This document shows positions 47,840 to 62,735 of a stretch of 64,000 nucleotides of DNA, piece by piece. The notes beneath the pieces were generated by a model, which saw only the letters and a program-made list of their open reading frames with translations, made no database searches and was not told the origin of the DNA. How positions within the stretch are numbered: position 1 is the stretch's first letter; each line of letters starts with the position of its first letter. The stretch is from Sequoia sempervirens (taxonomy: Eukaryota > Streptophyta > Pinopsida > Cupressales > Cupressaceae). The stretch lies in contig VDFB02373365.1 of NCBI GenBank assembly GCA_007258455.2, forward strand, positions 220,504,552 to 220,568,551, in the 5' to 3' direction. A program made the position numbers and the translations under genes.

Positions 47840-48242
47840 TTTTAGTAATGCATCATTGAATAATTGCTTGTTGCTTCATAGATTCCAGGGTTGTTCCCGT
47901 TTGGAGTTTCGAGTGTTCCGTGGCATCAGGTTTTCTATTGCTTTATCATGATTCCTTGAGTCAATCAATGACTCTCATCCGGTTTCAGTAGTATACAGAA
48001 TAATATTTCCTTGCTTGCCTATATCAAGTTCCAGTGTTACTCTACAAAGTTCTTCCAGTGCTTCTTTGCAGCATGTTATCTCATTGTAAGGGGGGTTTTG
48101 TCCCACTAGGTTTTTCCTTCTCTTACTCCTTATTACATTTGTAAATGGGTACCTGATCAGGCCTAGTTGTCGGGACCCATCTTTGCTTTCATGCATCTTA
48201 TTCTAGTGTTTTAGCTTCTTCCTAAGTTCATCTTAAGGGGGG
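47840..48242 (+). other. Spacer upstream of the short LTR
   Basis: Between the LINE endonuclease and the LTR at 48,243. It ends in a purine run (AAGGGGGG) of polypurine-tract type, so part of it is probably the 3' internal region of a truncated LTR element. No protein domain is seen. Confidence 0.4.
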
Positions 48243-48541
48243 TGTTAGAGTAATAAGTTATTATGCTTAATTAATTACATCATTGATTAATTAATTAAGT
48301 CACTTATTCCTCTTTATTACTTAAGCTAAACTTAGGCACATTAATAATTAATTAATTATTAATTATTAAGTGTGCACACTAGGGTTTCATTTAGGGTTTC
48401 TTGATCTCCTTCATAAGGATTGATCACTTTGTAATAATCGATTCTCTTAATGCATTTTTTACTGAGCATTGTTTTGGCTCTTCATATCTTTTGCATGTGA
48501 CAGGTATCCATCTTGCATGCAGGTGATCTTGGATTCTAACA
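48243..48541 (+). repeat. Short LTR (299 bp), remnant of an LTR retrotransposon
   Basis: Starts TGTTAGAG and ends GATTCTAACA, giving the short inverted ends TGTTAGA/TCTAACA, and is preceded directly by a polypurine-like AAGGGGGG tract. The AT-rich core has repeated TTAATTAATTA. No 5' partner LTR or target duplication was found, so the element is truncated. Confidence 0.55.
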
Positions 48542-48606
48542 ACATAATCTTTATGAAATACCAGGGGAATTAAGGCATTCTGGGATGGTTTTCTGAGACC
48601 CATCCA

Positions 48607-49103
48607 CTATATCCTGAAGCTATTATGCTCTCTTGTCCTTTTAGATGACTTTTTCCCTCGTGAATTCTTTACTGCTCCATAATCTGCCTTAGCTTTTGAT
48701 CTGGTAGAAATGCCACTTGGAGTCTTCCTTTGTTTATTTTTTTCCTTCTTCTTCTTTGATAAGTTCTCTTCTTTATCAGTCTCTTCTTGGCTATCAGTCT
48801 CTCTGCTAGATTCCCATTCCTTATCAATTAAGATTCTTTGATCCCAGGGAAAAGTATCCATATTACCATTCACATGAAAAGCTGAGAAATTACTGGAAAG
48901 ATCAGCGGAATGGTCCGGGTTTTTGAGGGAGTCCTTGACCACCACCAAGGGGTTGGGATCCGTAAAGTTCGCAGTACCCAGGGGGAAATATCATCATAAG
49001 ATGGGAAAGGGAATGGGATATTCAGTTCCAAGGACAAGCCCTTACTAGGAATGGGATATTCAGTTCCTTTGGTGAGCTCCTTTCTATTGATACTATGACA
49101 GTA
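48607..49103 (-). pseudogene. LINE ORF1 C-terminal remnant
   Basis: Two frames (to about 48,940, then 48,948-48,607) give a hydrophilic tail: SADLSSNFSAFHVNGNMDTF, a K/E-rich stretch, then GISTRSKAKADY and a basic end, similar to the low-complexity C-termini of plant L1 ORF1 proteins. The RNA-binding domain and knuckle are absent, so the LINE is 5'-truncated. One frameshift. Confidence 0.55.
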
Positions 49104-49119
49104 GCCATTATTAGATGTT
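49104..49119. repeat. LINE target-site duplication, right copy
   Basis: GCCATTATTAGATGTT, identical to 41,432-41,447. It marks the 5' end of the LINE. Confidence 0.9.
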
Positions 49120-51763
49120 AGCATGGATGATAACTAACATTTATTTTTACATGTTGATTCAACCAAATTAAATTGAGTAAGTTACTGGTAAATGTTAACG
49201 TCCAATTATCTTGCATCAACATTGCACCTATGCCAATTTTTTTCCATAGATAAACATCAAGTTCAATGAACTCCCTATGTATTGATGTAACAAAGGAAAA
49301 GAAAAAGCACTATGCACTTGATCCACATTTTCCTTCTTGTCACTACTTTTGAAAATTTGTTTGACTTTCAAAACTTAGATTTGAAAGAAGAATTTTTATT
49401 TAAAGAACCATATTTAAATTCATTCAATACAAATATTTTTAATTGTATAGTTTTGACATGATCAAATAAATATATAAAAGAAAAAAAGATACTAAAATAC
49501 AATGTCTTGAATTAAATTAATAAGACCATTGTTTTAAAGGTATTTTAAATATTTGAATCATGAAAAGGTATACTCAACTTAGATCATGTTTATTGAAATC
49601 TCATGGTATAATCATTGATGTGCTCATTAATTCCTTGAGAATATTAAATAAATTGGTTATAATTGCTCTAGGGAACATGTTAACTTTAAATTACTTAAGA
49701 ATTACCTTTATAATACAACTAAATAAATATAAATATCCTTGAGGAAATGTATAGAACCACTCAATAACATAATCTTAAGTTTAAATTACAATTGATTATT
49801 TAACATTCTATAGAATCATAAATAAAGTTTACACATGCATCCATGTGAGAACACACATGGGTGTTGGGATCAACTTTACCATCATATATCAAAAATTGAG
49901 TTACAATAAAACTCATAAGAAATAAATATGTCACATATAAAATATTAGAGGTGTAATTCTAGGATTAAAAAATTTAATATCATCTTGTCTACTTGAATGC
50001 GAATCCACTTTCCTTTCTACTTGATCAATCCTTAGGATTAGTGCTTCAATGATTGAATAGGGTATGGTACTAAAGATTTTTTAAGACCACTATGGGGTAA
50101 AATGATAGGTAGTGTAAATCATCATCAAAACTTAAAAAATGAAAATAAATCAATAAAACATATGGATGACAAGATAAAATATATCTAATTGTGATAAATA
50201 TATAAAAATGTAAATCTAATATTCCTAATGTAGACAATAGATCTTACATTATTTAAGTTCTATTAAATTCAACAAAATAAAAAAGGCATAAATTATTCTA
50301 TAGAGTTCGTCTATGCTAATCCAATAAAATGTATATACATAAAGACAATTAATGTAGAGTAATTATAGATGGATCATAATTATTAATAATTAAAAAAATT
50401 CTATAAATGAAAATAAAAAAAGGATAGAAGGCTTAGCTCTATGATTAAAGAATGGGTGCCAAATGGATAAGACTCTAAGTTAATTGTACCTTAAGACCAA
50501 AAATACGTATGACAACCAAATGTGCAAATTAAAATGACAATATTCCATTTTTATTTACCTTGAGTTTAATTCACCAATCAAGAATAGAATTGTAACTACA
50601 AATTAGACTCATTGTAGCAAACTTTACCTATTTTTCTTAGCGATCTTTGTCCTATATGCCCCCTATGTTCAATATAATACAAGACTATCAAATGTTTCCC
50701 TAGAATATATGGATTGGTGATATTTAAGATTACCTTTGCTAGCTTGTGCAACTAAAGCCATGAGTGGACTTCACCTCAATCAACCCCTTAGTAGCATAAA
50801 GAAAAATGAAGACAACAAAAAAGACCTAAGATACATATTCATTACTTCTTTTTAAAAAAACAAATCCAAATGTGTTGCTATAGATTACTCTTTTAGAATA
50901 TTTTCTTGGATATGAGATGAGAGATATTCAATGATCAATAGTTAGATTAATTGTGAATGAATGTCCTTTTATTTTTGTACATGACATCAAATCGCACAAA
51001 TATGTGTTGAGTTGATTTTGTGTGGGAAAGATAAAAGGGGTTAGTTGGCCAAATTTCTAGTTTTGAATTTGTTTCTGGGTAGGCCAAGTTTGTGCTTGCA
51101 TAAATTTTCACATAGCCATCTATTTAATGTAGGATTAAAAGACAAAAATGATCATGATTGACAATGGCTATCTAGAGATTAATGTACATATAGACATGAA
51201 AGTCATACAAAAAAGTTTAATGTATAAAGACATGTAAACATATAATTAAAACAAGATAATAAGTATGCAAATGTTTCTAAATAAAACTGGATAAAAGAAC
51301 TCATCTTGACATAAAGCTACATCATTTATTATCATATACATAGATATATAAAATGTTTCCTCAAAATAAACACAAAATATTAAATGAGAAATAACATAAA
51401 CATACTATTCTCACCATTATAATTTTGTTTTAAAGGAAGGATAGTGGCATAAAGAATTACAAAAGTTTAAAGCAATATTAGTGATTCCATAAAACTGCAA
51501 TAATACAGACTTACAAATGTTTAAAGCAATAATTGTGATTCCATATGATTATAAATATGGATGTCTTTTTAGAGTAAGCGAAAAGCAAAATCTGATTTAT
51601 CATCTTTCATTCCATACTCTCGCATAGGAAACGTTTTGACGGGTAACTATTGCAACTAGTCTAGGACAAAATCCAATACTTAATATCTAAACACTGTAAC
51701 TATTTCTATCATTCTATTACCACGTCTATTTTCATAATTTTCAGGCAGACCTTCAACTACTTG
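49120..51763. other. AT-rich intergenic DNA, nothing recognised
   Basis: About 2.6 kb without a recognisable repeat, RNA gene or protein motif on either strand; the longest open frame is about 60 codons. The last few hundred bases are the presumed 3' flank of the P450 pseudogene. Confidence 0.6.
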
Positions 51764-54663
<2,900 letters not shown>

Positions 54664-55208
54664 CTAGACAACATTAACTTCAATTGTCTTTGGTTTCTTG
54701 GGTTGTGGAGGAGGAAGCTTTGGAAGGGTAATAGTGAGCAAACCATCTTGATAGTTGGCAATAGTGGCCTCCACAATGCAGGCGTCAAGAATGGTAAATT
54801 TATACATAAATTTGCCGACACTGCGTTCCATACGGATGAATTTAACATCCTCGTCCTCATTCCTCTTTCGCTCTCCACTGATATTTAGCACATTGCCATC
54901 TTCTACTTGAACCTATGTGTTCTCAAACACAAAACAACAACTTTGTTAGTCTTAGTGACTAGCGATTTATATCTTTTTCATAAACCAGTTGGAGAGAAAA
55001 TGAGTGTTGTAGAGGTTTTATATTGAAATACCTTGATGTCATTGTATGTAAGGCCCGACATGTCGAATATGAAGACATAAGATTTGGGAAAGTCTTTGAT
55101 ATCAACTGGAGTGGAAGCCATGGTCTTGTTGTCCAGGATATTTAGGAGTTTCTCCATTTCGTCAGGGACTCCTAGAAGCTGGTGAACAATGCTGATCAGG
55201 GGCTCCAT
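54664..55208 (-). CDS. Class II cytosolic small heat shock protein (HSP20), two exons
   Basis: ATP-independent chaperone that holds unfolding proteins during stress. Exon 1 is 55,208-55,032; the intron is 55,031-54,913 (GTATTT...ACATAG, 119 bp, phase 0); exon 2 is 54,912-54,664. The spliced product is 141 residues. It opens [20 protein letters not shown] and has the class [22 protein letters not shown] entry to the alpha-crystallin domain. [17 protein letters not shown] and [14 protein letters not shown] follow, then the C-terminal IEV motif in [10 protein letters not shown]. No stop or frameshift is present once spliced. The N-terminal arm is short for the family. Cytosolic class I and II genes are usually intronless, so the intron is notable. 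A TATAAATA on the coding strand at 55,697-55,690 is a possible but distant TATA box; I saw no convincing heat shock element. Confidence 0.88.
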
Positions 55209-55978
55209 ATCTTTTCACAGTTCTGCATTTTCATTAAATATCATCATCAATTCATTCTAAATTATCCAAATGGTAAATAAAATCTTCACAAATTATAGAG
55301 AAAACATAAATTAACAACCTTGGAAGGAGGTGGATAGAACATTTACCAGGTTAGTGACTATGGTCGAAGAAGTAGAAGTACAGGTGCTTTGAATGAAGTC
55401 ACTGGTAGAAGTACTACAAGAGATATTTGTGAAAAGTTAGAGCGATGATTAGGAAGGACGACAAATGGAAAACAACCAAAAATCAATCATTGAGGTGAAA
55501 AAAATTATCTTAATCATGTAGCAAATGAATATTCTGGTGTCTGAAGATCTTAGAGAGGAGGTTTTTTCAATTGACTTAAGAAAGTATTTAATTTGTATTA
55601 CAAGAATGTATGCATTTGAATACCAAGGTACAATGAAATTGTAAGCAGGTCTCTTTGACTGCCAATGTATCTGTAGTAAGAAAAAGGTATATTTATAACT
55701 TGAAGAAAAAATAGTGTGAACAAGATTGTTGAAGTTGAAATATACAAAAATATGTTAGTTACCTTTGGTTGAGTAGTTTGCAGATCTTAGACAATGACAA
55801 CATAGTGTAATTGAGCAATGAGAGGACTGTGTAGGTAAGGAAGAAGACAGATATAATTTAGAAGAAAGTAACAATAGTAATAGCTAGTATTGAAGTAAAT
55901 AACAAAGTGGCATACCTATAGTAGTTCAATTTCCCTTTAACTGTATTAGGTGTTTTAATTTGACATTACTTGCAATCA
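55209..55978. other. Region between sHSP and Helitron
   Basis: Holds the sHSP 5' flank and must contain the Helitron 3' terminus, which should end CTRR after a short hairpin on the minus strand. I could not identify that end with confidence. No other gene. Confidence 0.5.
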
Positions 55979-58900
55979 CATCTCTTCGTTTATTCGGCGA
56001 GCAACATATGGGCTTTGTTGAATCCGTGCATATCTTTGGAATGAGAAGGTTGGGTGGATGCGAAGGCTTTGTAGATCAAGAATTCTTGAGATAGCTGTAA
56101 ATGTCAGTCCTTGTCAGTCTATGTTGCCAATATCCACTATGGCCCTTGGAAGCGCAAGTCCTTGTGATTTGTGTATTATCAATGCCCATGCCATTTTAAG
56201 AGGAATTTGATGGTGAAGCCCTCTACTAAGCAATGTTATTGGGACATTTGTTGGATTGTTAATGTCCCAAGCTGGTCCAAGGTCATTCTTGAAATGAACA
56301 ACAACAAAAAATGGTAGTTGAGGTGGTTTCTCACCTTCACTATATACAATAGCTTTTACCTGACCAAGTGCACCATTCATGAGTCCTATCTCAACCCAGA
56401 TATTTGAATATAACATGACCTCTTGGCCAATAGATAAAAAAAATTGAGCTTGAAGTTTTTCTTCATCAGGATTTGTGTATGATGACCCTCTTAGTGGCTC
56501 TGCAATGGAAAGTGCAACAGGTGTTGCCAAAGACAACAACATACGTTTGTTGTGTAGTAAGACCAATTCATTTGTTGCAAAAAGATGCATGCCAGACAGG
56601 AAAGCAGATTTTTTTGTAGAACTGAGCGAGGAACTTGAACGTGACATTAGAATTTTCTAGTCTTCTTCTGTAGGATTTGCATTACGTAGATTATGGAGAA
56701 GTGTAGGAAAAGTTGTTTAGGGAGGATCATCACCAATTTGTCAAAATATTCTTGTCAAAGTTACCATAGTTGTGAAGCTACGCCATATAGTCCCACCATA
56801 GGAGGTAGAAGCATACATGGGGATATCTTTAACTGGTGGTAGTTGCCCCAAGTCACCAAAGAGTATGATTGAACACCCTCGAAAGGGAAATTAGTTGTGG
56901 CCGGGGAATGCTTCTTGTAGTCGCATGTCAATTCGTTCTAGCAACTTGGGACCAATGAAGCTCATCTCATCAATTAAAATGTACCTAATAAAGTGCATAT
57001 TTTCTTGGAAGGCTGTAAGTGTTTTCCCTTGTAGGGGGGCCATTTCTTTTATTGGAATATGAAAAGAAAAATGGATTGTTGATGCTTGAATGTTGAATGC
57101 TGCAACACCTGTAGCTGCAAGAAGTAGTAATGGTGATTGGTGAGTTGGAGTTGAGCTCATGAGGGAAAGCCTTATTTGTTTTATGAGGTGTGACTTTCCA
57201 GTTCTTGCAGTTCCTTGAACAATTTTCTTGAGCAGTGGTTGCAACAGAAGTGTTCTTAGATGGGAGAAAATTATATCGAATGCTTTTTGTTGTTGAGTAG
57301 ATAAATTAGTATGGATGTGTTCATGGAGAGAACGGTGCACTTGAAAGGTTGTTTGATTGGAGTCTATGAAAGTAGTAGCAAAATGCATTTGTATTGGGGT
57401 GAGGTTGGATTGTTGCTATTCATGGTGAATGTCAATTTAATGTCGACCAAGCATGTCCAATGCATCAAGTTGTATAGGAAGGTTTGGGTGAAAACTTGAG
57501 AGAACCTGCCATTCTTCTAGGCTATGTCCTTGCAAGGAATGGTCAATGCTTGAGCTACTGCTTCCATTTGATGCTTCTACTAGAGTTAGAAGTGTGCAAT
57601 GTACATGCCATGCTCTGTATCTAGAAGAGAACCTTTCCCATTGTGATATAATTTGATGTTTGAAGGACCCAAAATCAATGTCAATGTTTTGGAAGGGGTG
57701 GTTTAAAATTAGTTCACTCCAACAAAATTCATGAAATTTTTTGTCATCTCTTGCAGGGATGGTAGTGAACCTAGGTGAGATGCAAACAATTGCTTTATGA
57801 GGGTGTTGCTTCCATTGTTCATTTTTTTGGGAGGCTCTAAAGGTCCACTTTTGGGTCAGTTCAATGAGTGGCATTGCTTCTAGATGAACTGGGTGGGCCA
57901 TGTAGGCATCAATCTATGTAGATGATTTGGTAACTAATGTGGGTGAGATTGATACACGCTGAAATTTATGGCGGTTAACATTTAAAGACACAAATGTCCT
58001 ACTGGATATGGAGAGGGGTAACTTTAGTAGAAGGTGGCAAGTTTCTTGGGCACTAATATCATGATCCACAAGGCTATCAGTAAGCAATTTATGAAAAGCA
58101 ATTGGGGCTGGCATTTCTGATTCTAAGTTTGTGGAGATGTGAGATAACATGGCATGATACGTTTCAGATTTGTGCTTAGCTTTTGTAGCATATTTTGCAA
58201 TATATTTGAGGACAAAAAAAATTGATAATATAGATTGGCAATCTACATTATCCCTCCAGATAGATAGGATAGATGTGTTGTGAAGATTCAACTGATCATC
58301 ATTATGAGCTGGTGTATGCTTAGGATGACTGGTCTCGTCATTTGAAAGAGTTGACTTATCTTGCATGGACCATGGTGCTTTGTAGCGGCATACATTAGCT
58401 GGCCCTTTCTTTCTGAGGCATGTTAGCAAATTACACTTTGTGTCTCATTCAACATGGTTGACTAATTCACAATAGTCTGTTGAGGGATCACATGACAATA
58501 TCCTTGTTGTGTCTAGCAAGCATGGATCATCAAGAACAAAGCGGTGAATTGTTTGGCTTCTCAATTGGAGGCTACATGGATTCCAAGCCAATACATATCT
58601 ATCTATGTAATCAAGTGCATTCTCTATAGATTGAATGTTATTCCATTCTAATCTACTAATATCAGGAGCTTGTTTGAGCCATAGAAAACCATGGATGTGT
58701 GTAGATCCTCTATGTTTCCAATCATACCTATGAAAATATGAAATTTAGAAAACTATTAAGGTAAGAGTCTATTGTTAAATCTTGTGAAGTGATGATTTCT
58801 AGAAACCAATCAAAGTATGTGTGTATTTTGTAAGATTGAGAAAGAAAGGGTTTACCTATACCAATATTCAAATGCACCAAGAAGTTTTTCCAAGACCTCT

Positions 58901-60530
58901 TCCCGAAATGCAGTAAACCTGTGGTGCATGTAGACTGTGGTAAGGTGTGGATTCTATACAATGTTATGGATCCTCCATCTAGAAGCCATGGAAGGATTTG
59001 TAGGAGGCTTGGTTGGCATGATGGCATGCAAGTCTAACCATTTGGTATTTGCTGCACTAAGGGTGAAGAAGAGTGAGGGGCAACCAATTTGAATGATCGT
59101 GTTAGAAAGTTCCCCTCGATGTTGGGTCCAAAATGGACGAGTTCCACGAATTGACGAACTAAATCACATGAGTTGATCTGCAAGTTTGTCATCTGGCATG
59201 TCCTTTAATCTTTGGCGCAAGTCATAAACTATTGAGGGAAGGAAACCATCGATATTTTTATTGACAAATATAGAGGAGGTTGCTTGGGTATAGTGGCACA
59301 TAATAATATTTAGTATGAAGTACCTAAATTGAGGGTGTTTCCCAAACCGATGATCATGGTACCTTATAAGGTGGAGAGCATATTCATGTAGTTCAATTTC
59401 TTTGATACATTGTTGCTTGAATGCAGCTTTTCCATTTGGAAACAAAGTGGGGAATTCCATAGCAAATAATCCTTTAGTGGTGTATTCATTTATAGGAGAT
59501 GGAGAAATGGGGGGCCATGCAATGGTTGGTGTTGGTCGTCCTACACCTAGTTGTAGCAAAGAGCACACCTCTTCGACCTTTGTACATGCATGCGGGAGAT
59601 TCACCATGAAGGATGTTGTCGGCAACAAGCTATGGTCAGTAGGGTTGCATTCGGTGTCACTTGTTTCCTTGAAGTTTGTATCTGTGGTTGTAGGATTTGA
59701 AGATGTTGCATAAATAAGGTTTGAAACATCAGTAGAACACTCTGGTGAAGTGGATAATGCAAGCTCATCTATTTGGACATCCTTGTAGCATGGGTCATTC
59801 CACATCTTATATTTAAGGGCCTCATGGACACGTCCTCTACTCACATGGAAGCTATATGGTTGTTGGCCGATATTTTCCCTGTTAACTATTAGAATATCAA
59901 GGTCATTAATATGCCTAGGAAAATAAGATGCAATTTCAAATATATCTTGAGGAAAGTTGATAGTGTGGCCACTATATTTTAGTTGCCCCCCCTTGTATAG
60001 GTAACTTGAAGTATTGGGCTAACTCTTGCTATTAGCATTTCCTCAATTTGGGATAGAATTTGTAAACATACAGGTTGCTCACCAGGGTCCATGTTGTTCC
60101 AATTTGAGAAGCGATGGTCATTCTTTTCAGATGTGCATCTATAACAAGTAATGAGTCCATTTTTTGCCTAGTTTTGATTCCTGGATATCTCTCCATGCAA
60201 ACCATACAAGTTGACATTTTTCATAGGCTATCTAACTTTGATCGAAATTTATTTCTAGTAGATAAATACTCCTGGGGGGAAAAGTGGGAAAGGGTGCATT
60301 TCAATATCTGGGCCAGGATGAACTATATTTTGTGGGGGAGGTGCAATTCTTTGTAGGATGGGTATAGTAAGAGGTCGAGATATTGTAGATGTTGAGGCTC
60401 TAGAAACAAGAGTTTGATTGGCCTCATGTCATCATTTGTTAATTTCATCTTTCCTTGCATGGTATTGTTTATGCTTCAGTGCATTTTGGTGAGAGTGTAT
60501 TTCTTGCATTGTTTCATTTTCTGCCTCCAT
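55979..60530 (-). pseudogene. Helitron Rep-helicase (RepHel)
   Basis: From MEAENETMQEIHSHQNALK (60,530): an N-terminal CMVCMERYPGI cysteine pair, then GGQLKYSGHTINFPQDIFEI and the Helitron-like N domain (59,844-58,860; ELSNTIIQIGCPSLFFTLSA). A 127-bp GT/AG intron (58,855-58,729) precedes the Rep domain. Rep has the HUH motif HRGSTHIHGFLWL (His-Ile-His at about 58,692-58,700) and the two-tyrosine motif KYIAKYATK (58,186-58,212). The Pif1-like helicase follows: GTARTGKS (57,214-57,191; normally GTAGTGKS), LIDEMSFIG, LFGDLGQLPPV, then ALIIHKSQGLAL and, past a TGA, FTAISRILDL and RRINEEM. Several stops and frame shifts; the Walker A Gly-to-Arg change would also disable it. Confidence 0.93.
58729..58855 (-). 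other. Intron in the Helitron RepHel gene
   Basis: Splicing GTAAACCC...TTTCATAG joins FEYWYR to YDWKHRGSTHIHG, the continuous family sequence, while unspliced reading meets stops. Canonical GT/AG, 127 bp, just before the HUH motif. Confidence 0.75.
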
Positions 60531-60945
60531 AATAGCAAAAGCTTATGGTAAAAGTAATGAAATAGATTTGTGAGAGATAATTACTACAATGTACATGATA
60601 CATACATACAAATTTGTACGTAGAAATTTTAATGTACATAAAACTATAAAAAAAATGGATAGTATTCATTTAAATATGTTCTCTTCATTTAAATATGAGA
60701 AAAATCGTGATCAATGTGACAACGAAGGAGAACATAAGCTATGAAAATTAAAAATTGGAAGGGAAATGTAGGGAAAAATTTGTATATGTGTGAATATGCA
60801 ATGTTTTTGATAACAAAATAAAACTCTTTTCATCTGTTGATAAACTTTACAAATATGGGTAGGTGGAGTTTACAATATTGCTAAGAAGAGAGAAGTGCAA
60901 CATTTAAATTGGCTTAATGGGGGTAAGAACAATGCTTTGTGTTTC
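60531..60945 (-). other. Spacer between the two Helitron genes
   Basis: AT-rich, about 415 bp, no motif recognised; presumably the 3' flank of the RPA-like gene and the promoter of RepHel. Confidence 0.5.
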
Positions 60946-62735
60946 CTATCCACCAAAGGGAATCATTTGGATGCTCAAATCAATGTAAAATTGGCTACCA
61001 ACAATATGGTCCAAAATGTCTTTAGCAGCATCCAGTTCACCAAGCAGTAGCTGAAAATCCTCTGCGGCAACACCAATTAATGAATTTGTTGGACCTTCAA
61101 ATGCAGTAACTTTGAGGAGTTCACCACTTGCATTTTTCAAGTCCACTTTTAGCATGTAGCTAAAGTCACATTTAAGGAGATCTTTAGAGAAATTTGGGCA
61201 ACAAAAAGTAGTAGGGGAAGTTTGCAAAACCTTTTTTTTACACTTTTTATTGTCCACCAATAGAGGACATGAAAGGTAATAGAAGTTGTCAAGGTGAAGA
61301 TTTGAAATGGAGGCCTTTATGAAAACTTTTTTATTTTCAAGCATGCATTTATCTGCTAGAGATGAGATACTGACTGGATTGACAAATTGTATAGAAGAAA
61401 GTTGTTGTTTTGACAAGGAACTAAAGGGCTTGGCAATATATGTAGTGGCATACCATGTTTGTAAGGTCGAGGTCTCTACTAAATTTGGGTTAATTAGAAA
61501 TTTAGTTGGGAAATTAGTGTGAAGACCTCTTCGACACCACATGGTAATACATCTTGATTTAATCAAAATTACATAAGGATTTGGCTATACAGGCATATCA
61601 AAAATTTGTATCCCATCAATATAGCAATGATGACCCCAAAGTGTAACATCTATGGTACAAGCTAACATGTCAACAATTGTAGCTCAGTGCATTTAATTTT
61701 CTCTATACCATCTCTTTTACAAATTGTTGATGCAGGGGAGATAGCTACAAGTATTCCAATGACATCAACAAGAGAATTGATAGGCAACATGGACAATGAA
61801 TGGATGCTTTTAATGTGGAAAGTATGTGTGGGTATTGTCAAGTTCAAGGATGTGGATGCAATTACAGTTGATGAGATATGCAAAATTATTTCGTACGAAT
61901 GCGTGGAGCTAGTATATTTTGTGTTTGCAACTTTGATGCGTCCGTTGGAGATGACATAAAGACTATCAAAGTTAATAGCATGGTAAAATTATTCAACTTG
62001 TTTGTTGAAGCAAGAAATATGAATCTCAAAGCCCGCCATGTCTACAAAATCAAATCCAAAAACTTTTCTATCACGTCCAACATTTTTATATTCATGCATT
62101 GATGATTTCATCAAGGCTCGACCCTCAATGGTCAAATACTTATGGTTGGGGGTTAACATTTTTATGGGAATTGGATTAAAAGAGGATATACTCTTTTGAC
62201 TTTGAGGCTCACCGTCTTCTTCAAATGAATCATTTGTAGATTGAGAGAATCTCACTGGGGCTATAGAGCTACTTGATGGGAGGGAGCTTATAGATTGCAG
62301 GAGAGGAGTTGGAGTACCAACAATTGGTGCATGGTTTGAAATTAATTCAAAGTTTTCAATAATGATAGCCCTACAATTTTGTAAAGTGCAACATTTAGTA
62401 AGAGTATGTAGGGGAAAAATAAGGGGAATTTTTATGGGAATGTGTCAACGTACGTAAATTTGTGGAACATCTTTGATCTATAGTGTTTAAGTAGGACAAT
62501 AGAACCTTTTACTAAATCCTTCTCCAACAAAAGATCGTTGAACTAACCAGGAAGTAACACATGATGTGTGTGCAAACCATTAGAAAGTTCAACAATATAT
62601 TTGACAGTTGTAGAGGGAGCTTGTTGAATGGAGTCGATGGATGCAACTTACAAAATAGGGGTCAAACTAGATATGCCTGCAAGAATATCTGCAATGGCAT
62701 TTGTAGTCAATGTTGCCATCATTTTATTCACACTT
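60946..62735 (-). pseudogene. Helitron-encoded RPA1-like protein
   Basis: A full RPA70 layout is recognisable. RPA1N (62,728-62,440): ATLTTNAIADILAGISSLTP, KYIVELSNGLHTH, FNDLLLEKDLVKGSIVLLKHY. DBD-A: KYLTIEGRALMKSSMHEYKN and KVFGFDFVDMAGFEIH, near 62,150-61,990. DBD-B (61,883-61,662): NSLVDVIGILVAISP. Then, within the longest frame (61,566-60,946), DBD-C with FYYLSCPLLVDNKKCKKKV and a partial second cysteine pair, followed by SGELLKVTAFEGPTNSLIG. It would coat single-stranded DNA during Helitron transposition. TAA and TAG inside RPA1N sit at Gln positions; there are breaks between DBDs, some of which may be introns. Confidence 0.88.

Larger units (their letters stand above)
41448..49103 (-). 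mobile_element. L1-type LINE retrotransposon with an extra 3' ORF
   Basis: Non-LTR retrotransposon on the minus strand bounded by a perfect 16-bp duplication. The order is ORF1 tail, endonuclease, reverse transcriptase, zinc-binding connection and RNase H, followed by an additional ORF (43,402-41,920) before the 3' end. The 3' terminus has only a 3-5 nt A run. The 5' end appears truncated inside ORF1 and starts with an imperfect 38-bp repeat (GAATGGGATATTCAGTTCC at 49,011 and 49,049). Later insertions are a foldback element at 46,840-47,128 and an LTR remnant near 48,243-48,541. Frameshifts and stops make it inactive. Confidence 0.9.
55979..62735 (-). mobile_element. Degenerate autonomous-type Helitron (coding part)
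   Basis: Two genes on the minus strand, an RPA1-like gene (62,735-60,946) followed by a Rep-helicase gene (60,530-55,979), the layout known for plant Helitrons. Rolling-circle transposition by the HUH nuclease and 5'-3' helicase is the established mechanism. Termini (5' TC, 3' hairpin plus CTRR) were not located, so the limits given are those of the coding part only. Stops and frame changes in both genes indicate inactivity. Confidence 0.9.

Noticed and set aside
55209..55978. Helitron 3' end (hairpin plus CTRR), for example the ACCAG at about 55,346
   Set aside because: Several CTRR-like sites exist and no hairpin could be paired convincingly by eye.
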